In this document: positions 8,399 through 16,776 of the stretch, one piece after another | Layout: every line of letters begins with the position of its first letter | Numbering within the stretch: the stretch's first letter is position 1 | Assembly (NCBI GenBank): GCA_008933805.1 | Contig: WBUH01000005.1 | Location: 1 to 64,000 of the forward strand | Reading direction: 5' to 3' | DNA from: Bacteroidota bacterium | Lineage (GTDB): Bacteria > Bacteroidota > Bacteroidia > UBA8524 | DNA: 64,000 nt | Notes under the pieces: model-generated | Told to the model about the DNA's origin: nothing | Seen by the model: only the letters and a program-made list of their open reading frames with translations | Database searches by the model: none | Made by a program: the position numbers and the translations under genes

Positions 8399-10156
8399 CT
8401 ATTGTTGTATCATCTTCTTTTGGTCAACAACAACATCGTTGATAATAAGCTTATACACCAGTGTATTGGGTATAGCTCCTTGCGCTGTGTATTCCACTTG
8501 TCCGTCACCTTTAATACCTGCTACATTGTACGTTGTGATTGCTTTGTTGGTAGCCACATCATACACTTCAATGGTTGCGGTTTTAGCTTGTGCAGGAATA
8601 AAGAACTTTATAGTGGTTGAGTTGCTAAAAGGATTGGGTACGTTTTGGTACAACTTTGCTACCTCGGTAGCACTTAAGTTTCCGCTTTCAGGCGATACCA
8701 CAGTCTCCTTTTTACCCAAACTTTCCAGCAAAGCATCTATGCGTTGATTGGTTTTAACCAGTTCTTCGGTAAGAGCTTTTATTTGTTTGTCTTTCTCCTC
8801 AATTTGTGCTTGCTGTTCTTTGATGGCGTTGATGGTAATGTACTTAATAGCATCCCCGTCAAAGCTCAGGTACTCTTCCTTGTTTTCGTTTTGGTCGATA
8901 TAAGTATGCTTTCCTACCATGTAAGGAGCAACTTCCTTAATTTCTTGTGCCAATACACCCACAAACTCTTGGTTGGTACTGATGCCTGCTGCGCCATTAT
9001 ATTTAAACCAAACAGGATTGATTTTATTAATTGTGCTCAAACCTTCGGTAAAGGGTTTAATATCTTTTTTCAAACGTTGGTCTGATACTATTACCCATGA
9101 ACCGCTACCTACTTTAGCACCATCGCTGGTAGAAAGTTGCAATTGATGGGTAGGGGCATTGGTACCAATACCCACGTGGTAAGTTCCGTTAACGGTAGTA
9201 TCACCCAATACCATGCAGCTATCACATAGCACCGTTCCTTTGTGCGCTATAACAGCTCTGTTTACACTATTATCAGGCAACGCAGCATTGTTTCCTATTA
9301 CTATGTTGTTATCAGAGTTATCACTAGCTGTTGAGCCTGAACCTATACAAATGTTACTATCGGAACTTAGAGAGTTTGAACCCGCATCAGAACCTAAATA
9401 TGTATTTTCATAGCCTGATGCATTATATCCTGTTGAGTAACCTAACAAGGCGTTGTTTGAACCTTGAATTGAATACCCTGAACCGTAACCGATAAAAGTA
9501 TTGAATTTCCCTATCGCGTCAAACCCCGTAGCACTGCCAATAAAAGTGTTATTCTCAGCCAAAGAATCTTTTTTACCTGCATTATTGCCCACATAAACAT
9601 TACTCCTGCCGGTAGTTAAACCGTACCCTGTTTCATGTCCCATCACCAAGTTGTTACTACCTGTCGTATTATTATACCCTGCGCTATAGCCTATAAATGT
9701 ATTTCTTGAATATGTATTTGTGCTTGTGTTACACTTATAACCTGCATAGGCACCTATAAAAGTGCTGCCTTTTGAGATAGTACTGCTGTAACCGGCATTA
9801 TAACCGATAAAAGTGTTGTACTCTCCGGTTGTGTTTGAATAGCCTGCTCCGATACCAAAAGCTGACCCGAATTTACCTGAGGTATTGCTCTGACCTGCTT
9901 GCATTCCTACAAACAAGTTGTTAGAAGTTTGAACCACAAACGGGGTATCGTTGTAGCGGAATACGCTGCCTGCCGATATATTAAAATCACCTGCAAGGTC
10001 TAGTTTCCAAACCGGGGTTACTCCAATACCTACTAAATCGGTTGAGGTTTGCAAAACAGTGGTTCCTGAACCACCAGAAATAAATTGTGCTGAAAGTTGC
10101 TTTTGAGCAGATAACAGTAAAATACCGCCTGCGACTAATAGTTTTAATGATTTCAT
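8399..10156 (-). CDS. Surface protein with head-like repeats, S74 intramolecular chaperone domain and T9SS tail
   Basis: A 585-residue exported protein. After a signal peptide (about 1-23) come roughly fifteen degenerate repeats of about 14-22 residues built on NTFIGYNAGYS / NNLVMGHETGY (about 65-290), resembling trimeric adhesin head repeats. About residues 350-450 carry an S74 (endosialidase chaperone) domain with SDQRLKKDIKPF and GVLAQEIKEVAPYMV. The Ser-Asp start of the S74 domain is where autocleavage occurs in phage tail spikes. A coiled coil (EEKDKQIKALTEELVKTNQ) and a T9SS type A sorting domain (YQNVPNPFSNSTTIKFFIP to KKMIQQ) follow. The order suggests a trimeric fibre. If the chaperone cleaved itself, the T9SS tail would be lost with it, so cleavage may not occur or may happen after export. 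Confidence 0.88.
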   Translation of the reverse strand: MKSLKLLVAGGILLLSAQKQLSAQFISGGSGTTVLQTSTDLVGIGVTPVWKLDLAGDFNISAGSVFRYNDTPFVVQTSNNLFVGMQAGQSNTSGKFGSAFGIGAGYSNTTGEYNTFIGYNAGYSSTISKGSTFIGAYAGYKCNTSTNTYSRNTFIGYSAGYNNTTGSNNLVMGHETGYGLTTGRSNVYVGNNAGKKDSLAENNTFIGSATGFDAIGKFNTFIGYGSGYSIQGSNNALLGYSTGYNASGYENTYLGSDAGSNSLSSDSNICIGSGSTASDNSDNNIVIGNNAALPDNSVNRAVIAHKGTVLCDSCMVLGDTTVNGTYHVGIGTNAPTHQLQLSTSDGAKVGSGSWVIVSDQRLKKDIKPFTEGLSTINKINPVWFKYNGAAGISTNQEFVGVLAQEIKEVAPYMVGKHTYIDQNENKEEYLSFDGDAIKYITINAIKEQQAQIEEKDKQIKALTEELVKTNQRIDALLESLGKKETVVSPESGNLSATEVAKLYQNVPNPFSNSTTIKFFIPAQAKTATIEVYDVATNKAITTYNVAGIKGDGQVEYTAQGAIPNTLVYKLIINDVVVDQKKMIQQ

Positions 10157-10194
10157 TTATTCGATAGATAAGTGTACTGCAATATAAAAACGCA

Positions 10195-10216
10195 AAAGGG
10201 GGCTTGCGCCCCCTTT
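10195..10216 (-). terminator. Intrinsic terminator after purC
   Basis: A perfect 9-bp stem AAAGGGGGC / GCCCCCTTT with loop TTGC. On the minus strand it follows the purC stop and is trailed by TTTTGCGTTTTTATATT. Confidence 0.88.
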
Positions 10217-10253
10217 ATGTAAATTTTATATTTCTTTTCGATAAACTTTTCTA

Positions 10254-11225
10254 TCAGGCAAACAATGGGTTTGAGTTGATATAGTCGTTCACATTACCTT
10301 CAATATCATCCAAGATGTGCTCATAACTGCGTTTCTCAAATTTATCGCCGGTAATTTTTTCAAACAGCTCAATGTAGCGTTCAGTAATACTGTTCACCAC
10401 TTCATCGGTCATATCGGGCAGCTTTTGATCTTTTTCGCCGTAAAAGCCGTTTTCCATCAACCACTCGCGCACAAATTCTTTTGAAAGTTGCTTTTGCTCC
10501 TCCCCTTTCTTTTGGCGCTTTTCATAGTCATCTTTATAAAAATACCTCGATGAATCAGGGGTGTGCACCTCATCAATCAAGATTATCTTTTTCTCGTCGT
10601 TAAAACCAAATTCATACTTGGTATCCACAAGAATAAGTCCCCTGTCGTTTGCAATTTCGCTACCCAAGGTGTACAATTTCCGTGTGTACGCTTCAAGTTG
10701 CTCCAGGTCTTTCTTCTTAAGCAACTTTTGGGCAAGGATATCCGCCATTGAAATGTCGGTATCGTGGCCTACGTTGTTTTTAATGGTAGGGGTAATGATT
10801 GGCGCAGGAAGCGGGTCGTTTTTCTTTAACCCTTCGGGCAAAGTAACTCCGCAAATCTCGCGACCGCCTTTTTCGTACACGCGCCAAGCGTAGCCCGCCA
10901 AGTATCCACGTATTACAAACTCAATCAAAATAGGTTCGCATTTAATACCTACCGTCACGTTAGGATCGGGGGTGGCAATTTTCCAATTGGGCACCTCGTG
11001 TGCGGTAGCATCTAAAAACTTAGCAGCTATTTGGTTAAGTATTTGTCCTTTATAAGGTATCGGACGTGGCAGCACGTGGTCGAACGCCGAAATACGGTCG
11101 CAAGCAACTACTACAAGGTGCTTGTCTTTAATGTTGTAAATGTCGCGCACCTTGCCCCTGTGAAACGATTTCTGGTTTTTCAGGAAGAAGTTGGTGGCTA
11201 TTAGTTGTGATGTGGTAGTATTCAT
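10254..11225 (-). CDS. purC: Phosphoribosylaminoimidazole-succinocarboxamide synthase
   Basis: A 323-residue SAICAR synthetase, the cytosolic enzyme that joins aspartate to CAIR with ATP in purine synthesis. It shows the N-terminal GKVRDIYNI nucleotide loop, IEFVIRGYLAGYAWRVYEKG, the conserved LVDTKYEFG and the late motif TPDSSRYF. It is longer than the E. coli enzyme (237 residues), as in the longer SAICAR synthetase subgroup found in yeast and many Bacteroidota. I start at MNTTTSQL (11225); an ATG five codons upstream is possible but adds no conserved sequence. purK-purE lie together at 49.6 kb and guaB at 36.8 kb, so purine genes are scattered. Confidence 0.95.
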   Translation of the reverse strand: MNTTTSQLIATNFFLKNQKSFHRGKVRDIYNIKDKHLVVVACDRISAFDHVLPRPIPYKGQILNQIAAKFLDATAHEVPNWKIATPDPNVTVGIKCEPILIEFVIRGYLAGYAWRVYEKGGREICGVTLPEGLKKNDPLPAPIITPTIKNNVGHDTDISMADILAQKLLKKKDLEQLEAYTRKLYTLGSEIANDRGLILVDTKYEFGFNDEKKIILIDEVHTPDSSRYFYKDDYEKRQKKGEEQKQLSKEFVREWLMENGFYGEKDQKLPDMTDEVVNSITERYIELFEKITGDKFEKRSYEHILDDIEGNVNDYINSNPLFA

Positions 11226-11337
11226 AAGATTGCGGTGCAAGTATAAGCACTTTCTATTAAAGCTATAAAAAACAGTAAGTTAAAAAATACCCACAAATAA
11301 TCAAGGGACACCCCTTAATTAATTGAATAATAATTTA

Positions 11338-12309
11338 TTAACGTTTATTCTTTCCTTCCTCTTCGTGGCTCTTATCGTAGGCTTTCACAATTTCTTTCAC
11401 AATTTTGTGACGCACTACATCATTAACGGTAAGGTAGGCTATTTTAATCCCCTTAATCTTATCCAAAATTTTAACCGCCTTTATCAAGCCTGATGGCATG
11501 TTGCGCGGCAAATCTACTTGAGTAAGGTCGCCGGTGATAATTACCTTAGCATGAGGCCCCATACGAGTAAGGAACATTTTTAACTGTGAGTCGGTAGCAT
11601 TTTGTGCCTCGTCCAAAATCACATAACAATTGTCCAGCGTACGCCCGCGCATAAACGCCATCGGAGCAATCTCGATGATGCGGTTCTCAATCATGCTTTT
11701 CAGCTTATCAGGGGGCAGCATATCATCCAACGCATCGTACAAAGGGCGCAAGTAAGGGTCTATCTTCTCCTTCAAATCACCCGGTAAAAAGCCAAGGTTC
11801 TCCCCTGCTTCTACCGCGGGACGCGCCAGTATAATGCGTTTAATTTCTTTGTCCTTCAAAGCCTTCACCGCACAAGCAACCGCAGTGTAGGTTTTTCCCG
11901 TACCCGCAGGCCCTATGGCAAACACCACATCGTTCTTGGCCACATACTCCACCATTTTGCGTTGGTTGGCCGTACGTGCCCTCACAATTTTACCGTGGTT
12001 ACCATATACCAGCACATCGTCTTTGCCGGGGGGCAATACATCTGCTATATCTGCTTCTTGTGCATCCAAAATTTCGTGTACTGTGGTTTCTTCCAGTTTA
12101 CCCGACCTTTTAAGCGCAAGCAACAGTTTATCAAATTTTTCGCTAAAGTCGGCGATATCTCCGGCCTCACCGTTCAACTTCACCGCATTTCCCCTCGAAA
12201 CAATTTTTATCCCGGGATATTTTATTTGTAACAATTTAAGGGTGCTGTTGTTAGCTCCCCATAGCTCCACGGGGTTTACCCCGTCAAGCAGAATGAATTT
12301 TTCGTTCAA
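11338..12309 (-). CDS. PhoH family ATPase (YbeZ type)
   Basis: A 323-residue cytosolic P-loop ATPase. Walker A is GPAGTGKTYTAVA at about residues 135-147, Walker B is NCYVILDEAQNATDSQ and the downstream element VIITGDLTQVDLP is typical of PhoH/YbeZ. Residues 1-100 form the small N-terminal domain (NPVELWGANNSTL). YbeZ partners the ribosome-maturation nuclease YbeY in many bacteria; ybeY is not in this window. The reading frame has no ATG near the expected start, and TTG at 12309 gives the N-terminus expected from the family, so this is probably a TTG start. It is divergent from the SAM hydrolase gene. Confidence 0.93.
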   Translation of the reverse strand: MNEKFILLDGVNPVELWGANNSTLKLLQIKYPGIKIVSRGNAVKLNGEAGDIADFSEKFDKLLLALKRSGKLEETTVHEILDAQEADIADVLPPGKDDVLVYGNHGKIVRARTANQRKMVEYVAKNDVVFAIGPAGTGKTYTAVACAVKALKDKEIKRIILARPAVEAGENLGFLPGDLKEKIDPYLRPLYDALDDMLPPDKLKSMIENRIIEIAPMAFMRGRTLDNCYVILDEAQNATDSQLKMFLTRMGPHAKVIITGDLTQVDLPRNMPSGLIKAVKILDKIKGIKIAYLTVNDVVRHKIVKEIVKAYDKSHEEEGKNKR

Positions 12310-12321
12310 CAGATTTAAAAC

Positions 12322-12329
12322 TAATTTTG
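12322..12329 (+). promoter_or_regulatory. Putative Bacteroidota -7 box upstream of the SAM hydrolase gene
   Basis: TAATTTTG matches the TAnnTTTG element used by the primary sigma factor of Bacteroidota and lies 28 bases before the GTG start. No convincing -33 TTTG was found, so this rests on the -7 box alone. Confidence 0.4.
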
Positions 12330-12357
12330 CTGCTAATTTAACTCATATTTACCCACT

Positions 12358-13185
12358 GTGCCAATATTTACACTCACTACCGACTTAGGAAAAGATACGC
12401 ACTTATTGGCAAAGGCAAAAATGAGGTTGCTGGCAGCCTTGCCAACGGCCACTATTATTGATGTTGCACACCACATCACACCTTTTTCTATCGATGAAGC
12501 CGCTTACATGATGCGCACCTGTGTAGATGATTTTGAACAGGGAACCATTCACCTTATATCGGTTGATGTAGATTTTAAAAAGTATCCCAACTTATTGGCT
12601 TGTGTGTACAAGGGTCAGATTTTTATTACTGCCGATAACGGATTGCTCACCCTTTTTGCCCCAGCCGACGAAACGGTATATTATAAATTGCCCTACGAAG
12701 AGATGCCCGAAGGTAATTTCTTCCCCCTTAAGCACGCACTGGTGCCTGCTGCCATTGCCATTGCACAAAATGGTATTGAGAAGGTGGGTAAACGCATTGA
12801 CCACGTGCTTGAAAAATTATTAGAGCAACCGCTGGAGAGCAAAGACAAGTTGCGCGGACATATACTGTATGTGAACAACTACAACAATGCCATTACCAAT
12901 ATTACCCGTACCATGTTTGATAATGTGAGGGCTGGTCGCAATTTTGAGGTGGTGCTGAATTACTTTGACAGTATTAATAGCATCAGCGAACACTACAGCG
13001 ATGTGGAAGAAGGCGAGAGCCTTTGCTTTTTTAATGAAGACGGTTTGCTTGAAATTGCTGTGAACCGTGCCGAAGCCAGCCAACTGTTGGGACTTGAAAA
13101 AGGCAAACGGGTAACAGTAGAGTTTTTTGACAGCAACCCGTCTAGTAGTGCTGCCAAAACCCCCAAAACAGGAAGTTTGTTATAA
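12358..13185 (+). CDS. S-adenosyl-L-methionine hydrolase (DUF62 / SAM hydroxide adenosyltransferase family)
   Basis: A 275-residue cytosolic enzyme of the DUF62 family, which splits SAM to adenosine and methionine using water/hydroxide. It shows the N-terminal FTLTTDLGKDTHLLAKAKMRL, GTIHLISVDVDF, the adenine-site segment FITADNGLLTLF, and a C-terminal small domain with VNNYNNAITNI and FNEDGLLEIAVNRAEA. The start is GTG, with no in-frame ATG near. It is followed by an antibiotic-biosynthesis-monooxygenase-like gene 23 bp downstream on the same strand and may share its transcript. The family call is firm; the reaction is inferred from characterised archaeal and bacterial members. Confidence 0.88.
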   Translation: MPIFTLTTDLGKDTHLLAKAKMRLLAALPTATIIDVAHHITPFSIDEAAYMMRTCVDDFEQGTIHLISVDVDFKKYPNLLACVYKGQIFITADNGLLTLFAPADETVYYKLPYEEMPEGNFFPLKHALVPAAIAIAQNGIEKVGKRIDHVLEKLLEQPLESKDKLRGHILYVNNYNNAITNITRTMFDNVRAGRNFEVVLNYFDSINSISEHYSDVEEGESLCFFNEDGLLEIAVNRAEASQLLGLEKGKRVTVEFFDSNPSSSAAKTPKTGSLL

Positions 13186-13208
13186 AATCAGAGAGTGTTT
13201 TTTAGGAT

Positions 13209-13505
13209 ATGATTACCCGTATAGTTAAAATGACGTTTAGGCCGGATGCCACGCAGGATTTTTTGCAGGTGTTTGAAGAATCAAAAGAGTTGATACGCAA
13301 CTTTGAAGGCTGCCAATACCTTGAGTTGCTGCGCGAAAAACCCGATGGTAATGTGTTTTTTACCTACAGCCGCTGGAATGCTGAGGAAAACCTTGAAACG
13401 TATCGACACTCTGAATTGTTTGCTACCACCTGGGCACGCACCAAAGTGTTGTTTGCCGGTAAACCGGAGGCTTGGACGGTGGACGTGCTGCACAGCCTGA
13501 AATAA
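13209..13505 (+). CDS. Antibiotic biosynthesis monooxygenase (ABM)-fold protein
   Basis: A 98-residue protein of the dimeric alpha-beta-barrel ABM superfamily. It shows the usual opening MITRIVKMTFRPDATQDF, the central NFEGCQYLELLREK and NVFFTYSRWNAEENLETYRHS. The fold serves cofactor-free quinol monooxygenases but also many proteins of other or unknown function, and no catalytic residue can be assigned confidently. It sits between the SAM hydrolase and the rluA-type gene, eight bases before the latter's ATG, so the three probably form one transcript. Confidence 0.8.
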   Translation: MITRIVKMTFRPDATQDFLQVFEESKELIRNFEGCQYLELLREKPDGNVFFTYSRWNAEENLETYRHSELFATTWARTKVLFAGKPEAWTVDVLHSLK

Positions 13506-13513
13506 ACACCCCG

Positions 13514-14401
13514 ATGCACATCCGCGAAACCATTGTTGTTGAAAACCTTGCTCGCCCAAAGGGATTAGAGCAATACCTGCTACACAACCGCAGGGGGTTT
13601 AAAAAAGAGCGGGTGTTATTGCTGTTTCATAAAAACTGGTTACTGCTGAATGATGCGCAACCCAATGAGGAGGATTTGGTGAAAAACGGGGACGTGATAA
13701 AAATCTTATCGCCCTATACCTCTCACGAAAAAATATTTGCCGAAAACATTCCCCTTGAAATAATTGCCGAAAGCCCACATTGGATTGTGATTAACAAGCC
13801 ATCCGGCATGGCCTGCCACGGGGGATTGGGCACCTATTACGGGACTTTATTAAATGCCTTGGCCTATTACTACCAAAGCACGGTGCAAACTACCGAGCTG
13901 GAAAACGGCTTAGTACATCGTTTGGATAAACATACTTCGGGCTTGATTGTGGTAGCCAAAACCATTGAAGGCAGGGAATTACTTATTCCCCAGTTCAGGG
14001 AAAAGGTTGCATTACGTAAGTACACCGCATTGGTGCATGGCATTGTAAGTGCTGATGAAGGCACGGTGAATATTCCTATCGGTCGCAATCCCGATAATCA
14101 TTTAGACATACGTGCTTACCCTGACGGTAGCCACGGCAAAGAAGCTATTACCCATTACACCGTTCTTAGCCGCAATACGGATACCTCTTTGCTTGAATGT
14201 GTGTTGGAAACCGGCCGCACCAACCAAATACGCATCCATTTGCAATTTACCGGCCACCCCATTGTGGGCGATAAACGTTACCCGCCCCTCAATTACGAGG
14301 TAACCGAACCCCGTTTAATGTTGCATGCTCATTTACTCCGCTTTAATGGTGAAAACGGAAACCCGCTTCAATTTGAGGCAGCTATGCCTTTTACGGTATA
14401 A
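13514..14401 (+). CDS. RluA-family RNA pseudouridine synthase
   Basis: A 295-residue pseudouridine synthase that isomerises uridines in rRNA or tRNA. Residues 1-80 form an S4-like RNA-binding region ending GDVIKIL, and the catalytic domain starts at PHWIVINKPSGMACH. The catalytic Asp is in VHRLDKHTSGLIVVAKT (about residue 137), and the closing motif is LETGRTNQIRIHL followed by GDKRY. Which RluA paralogue it is (RluC/RluD-like) cannot be decided by eye. I begin at ATG 13514 because the upstream extension would overlap the previous gene without conserved sequence. The gene is followed by a 350-bp repeat-filled gap. Confidence 0.92.
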   Translation: MHIRETIVVENLARPKGLEQYLLHNRRGFKKERVLLLFHKNWLLLNDAQPNEEDLVKNGDVIKILSPYTSHEKIFAENIPLEIIAESPHWIVINKPSGMACHGGLGTYYGTLLNALAYYYQSTVQTTELENGLVHRLDKHTSGLIVVAKTIEGRELLIPQFREKVALRKYTALVHGIVSADEGTVNIPIGRNPDNHLDIRAYPDGSHGKEAITHYTVLSRNTDTSLLECVLETGRTNQIRIHLQFTGHPIVGDKRYPPLNYEVTEPRLMLHAHLLRFNGENGNPLQFEAAMPFTV

Positions 14402-14698
14402 CCTGAATATAAAATCCAGGGCTTTTGCGATGTAACATCGCGAATGGTTTAAAACCATTCGCGATGCACCCCTACAATAGCGGCGGGCTTTATGCCCGTC
14501 GGGGGGATGAGATGCCCATCGGGGTTCGACAGGTATAAAACCTGCCGTTATTGAGAGTTTGCAGCACAAAAAACACGGCGTTTGCCCCAATATTACCCTG
14601 AATATAAAATTCAGGGCTTTTGCGATGAACATCCCGAATGGTTTTAAACCATTCGGGATGCAACCCTACAATAGCGACGGGCTTTATACCCGTCTTCC
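14402..14698. repeat. Two tandem composite hairpin cassettes, class B
   Basis: This fills the 356-bp gap before trmB. Each unit has in order a CCTGAATATAAAAT..CAGG hairpin, a GAATGG..CCATTC hairpin with centre TTTAAAA or TTTTAAA, a GGGCTTTATGCCCGTC or GGGCTTTATACCCGTC hairpin and, in the first unit, a GACAGGTATAAAACCTG hairpin. The outer stem of the GAATGG hairpin is CATCGC..GCGATG in the first unit (14436-14466) and CATCCC..GGGATG in the second (14630-14660), a compensatory change. No coding sequence is seen in the gap. Confidence 0.85.
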
Positions 14699-14757
14699 CT
14701 ACCAAGTACAAAATATTCTTTCGTCAAATACACGTTAATTAGTTATTTCGCAGCAAA

Positions 14758-15402
14758 ATGGGTAAGAATAAATTAAAACGCTGGGATTTACTGCTCACCT
14801 TTCCGCACGTGTTTCAATTCCCCGAAGGGATGCAAGGCACTTGGGGCGAAAAGGTATTTAAAAACAACAATCCCATTGTGCTTGAGCTTGCTTGCGGCAA
14901 GGGCGAGTACACGGTGAATTTGGGCAAGGCTTTCCCCAAAAAAAATTTTATTGGAGTAGATATTAAAGGCCACCGTATGTATAACGGGGCTAAACTGGCG
15001 TTGGACGCAGGAATGGGCAATGCAGCATTTTTGCGCACCGACATTGAAAAGATTGACCAATACTTTGCCCCTGAAGAGGTGAGCGAGATATGGATTACCT
15101 TCCCCGACCCGCAGCCCCAACTGAGCCGTGCCAAGAAACGTCTTACTCACCCTCGTTTTCTTAACCTTTACAAAAACATTTTACGTAAAGGCGGCACTAT
15201 ACACCTAAAAACAGATAACACACCCTTGTACGAGTTTACAATGGAAGTGATAGAAGAGCTTTGCCTGCCTGTGATACGCAACACTGCCGATTTGTACAAA
15301 GCACCGTTTTTGGATGATTACCTATCCATTAAAACCACTTACGAAAAGATATTTACCGAAAAAGGTGAGGTAATTAAGTATGTGCAGTTTGTGCTGCATT
15401 AA
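14758..15402 (+). CDS. trmB: tRNA (guanine(46)-N7)-methyltransferase
   Basis: A 214-residue SAM-dependent enzyme that makes m7G46 in the tRNA variable loop. Motif I is VLELACGKGEYTVNLG (about residues 40-55). The acidic end of strand 2 is in NFIGVDIKGHRMYNGAK. The catalytic region is IWITFPDPQPQLSRAKKRL, in which the usual TFPDPW motif has Q in place of W, and it ends HLKTDNTPLYEFTMEV. Length is normal for bacterial TrmB. A TTATTTCG box eight bases before the ATG could be a promoter -7 element. A second methyltransferase gene follows after 12 bp. Confidence 0.95.
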   Translation: MGKNKLKRWDLLLTFPHVFQFPEGMQGTWGEKVFKNNNPIVLELACGKGEYTVNLGKAFPKKNFIGVDIKGHRMYNGAKLALDAGMGNAAFLRTDIEKIDQYFAPEEVSEIWITFPDPQPQLSRAKKRLTHPRFLNLYKNILRKGGTIHLKTDNTPLYEFTMEVIEELCLPVIRNTADLYKAPFLDDYLSIKTTYEKIFTEKGEVIKYVQFVLH

Positions 15403-15414
15403 AAGCAAAACACT

Positions 15415-16137
15415 GTGAGCGTAAAACACCACTACGACAGCCATTTGGGCAACTTTTACAGTTGGATGGCCGGCGATTTTGCTGCCCAGCAGCAAGCACA
15501 GCAAGCCATCTTTAAACAGTTTAAAATAAAGCCCCCTAAAAACAACATTGCGGTTGATTTGGGTTGCGGGCACGGTTTGCATGCTGTTTCGCTGGCCAAT
15601 TTGGGTTTTAGTGTGGTAGCTATTGATTTTAACAAGCAATTACTGCAAGAACTTAAAAGCAATAAGGGCGGGCTGGATATAGATGTTATAGAAGACGATT
15701 TCACCAAGTTTAAAACCCGCATACTCACAGCCGGGTTGGCTGTTTGTATGGGCGATACCATTGCCCACCTGCCATCGGTTGAAGTGCTGTTGCAATTTTT
15801 TAAAGATGTATACGAGCGGCTTGAAAAACGGGGGAAATTTATTGTTTCGTACCGTGATTACGGCGTTGCACTTACTGATGAACAACGGTTTATCCCCGTA
15901 CGTAGTGATGAAAACCAAATACACACCTGTTTCTTAGAGTATTTTGCCGATAGGGTTCGGGTGACTGATATATTGCACCAAAAAGACGGGAAAGGCTGGA
16001 AACAGTCGGCAAGTTCGTACTACAAACTACGCCTTGACAGGGCATTGGTGGATGAATTGCTTGAAAAAGCCGGCTTCACTATTGATACCACTGAAAACAT
16101 CAACCGTATGTGGTATTGCGTGGCTAAAAAGGGATAG
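15415..16137 (+). CDS. Class I SAM-dependent methyltransferase, substrate unknown
   Basis: A 240-residue methyltransferase with motif I VDLGCGHGLHAVSLANLGF at about residues 47-65, an acidic strand-2 end in VVAIDFNKQLL and post-motif AGLAVCMGDTIAHLPS. The rest of the fold is visible, but nothing points to a substrate. It begins with GTG 12 bp after the trmB stop, indicating cotranscription. Codon use looks like the neighbours. It may act on a small molecule; an RNA role by association with trmB is only a guess. Confidence 0.85.
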   Translation: MSVKHHYDSHLGNFYSWMAGDFAAQQQAQQAIFKQFKIKPPKNNIAVDLGCGHGLHAVSLANLGFSVVAIDFNKQLLQELKSNKGGLDIDVIEDDFTKFKTRILTAGLAVCMGDTIAHLPSVEVLLQFFKDVYERLEKRGKFIVSYRDYGVALTDEQRFIPVRSDENQIHTCFLEYFADRVRVTDILHQKDGKGWKQSASSYYKLRLDRALVDELLEKAGFTIDTTENINRMWYCVAKKG

Positions 16138-16153
16138 CTTTCCGATACTATCT

Positions 16154-16263
16154 ACCCCGACTCCGGGGGGACATGGAACGTCGGGCAAGTTTAGATACCA
16201 GCAGAAATTTTGAATAAAGCTTGCTCCCCAATGTCCTCCTCGAGAGGAGGATTTAGGAGGAGG
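16154..16263 (+). repeat. Upstream diverged copy of the DUF559-associated 141-bp repeat
   Basis: This copy shares with the array downstream of the DUF559 gene the blocks CCCCGACT..CGGGGG, GAACGTCG..CAAGT, GATACC..AATTTTGAATA and CCCCAATGTCCTCCTCG, AGGAGGATTTAGGAGGAGG. It is more diverged and lacks the tail of the unit. Together with the array at 16732 it brackets the DUF559 gene in direct orientation. Confidence 0.85.
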
Positions 16264-16329
16264 TTATTGAGTTTCAACATAATTCACAATCTTCATTTAC
16301 AATCCGTCAATAAAACGAAATAAACGGCT

Positions 16330-16776
16330 ATGAAAATAGCTGATAAAACAAACAACTATGCTTACAACAAAAAACTGAAGCCTTTTGCTAACTCACTAAG
16401 GAAGAACATGACCAAAGCTGAAGCCTGCTTATGGAAGTATGTTTTGCGTGCAAGGAAAATGAAAGGGTATCTATTCAGACGGCAGCGACCTGTTTCAACT
16501 TACATAGCTGATTTTATGTGCAAGGAGTTAAAATTGGTAATTGAGGTAGACGGGTGGACACATACAAGAGATTATGTTTATCGAAAGGATATCGTTAAGC
16601 AACAAGAACTGGAAAGACTTGGATTTACATTAATACGATTTACGGATAATGAAGTACTTAACGATATTAATAACGTTGCATTGTATATCGAACGATGGAT
16701 TGAGGATAATGAAACCCGGATTTTCCACCCCCTACCCCCGCCTGCGGGGGACAATCAACGTCGAACAAGTGTTTGA
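16330..16776 (+). CDS. DUF559 (Vsr-like fold) endonuclease domain protein
   Basis: A 148-residue protein of the DUF559 family, a small restriction-endonuclease-fold group related to very-short-patch repair nucleases. It shows the family opening LRKNMTKAEACLWKYVLRARKMKGYLFRRQ, then the catalytic region VSTYIADFMCKELKLVIEVDGWTH with the acidic IEVDG, and LGFTLIRFTDNEVL. The final 15 residues (from about FHPLPP) are encoded by the first bases of the downstream repeat array, so the natural C-terminus may have been altered by the repeat. The biological role of the family is unknown. The protein is flanked on both sides by copies of one repeat, which suggests a small mobile or repeat-propagating element. 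Confidence 0.88.
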   Translation: MKIADKTNNYAYNKKLKPFANSLRKNMTKAEACLWKYVLRARKMKGYLFRRQRPVSTYIADFMCKELKLVIEVDGWTHTRDYVYRKDIVKQQELERLGFTLIRFTDNEVLNDINNVALYIERWIEDNETRIFHPLPPPAGDNQRRTSV

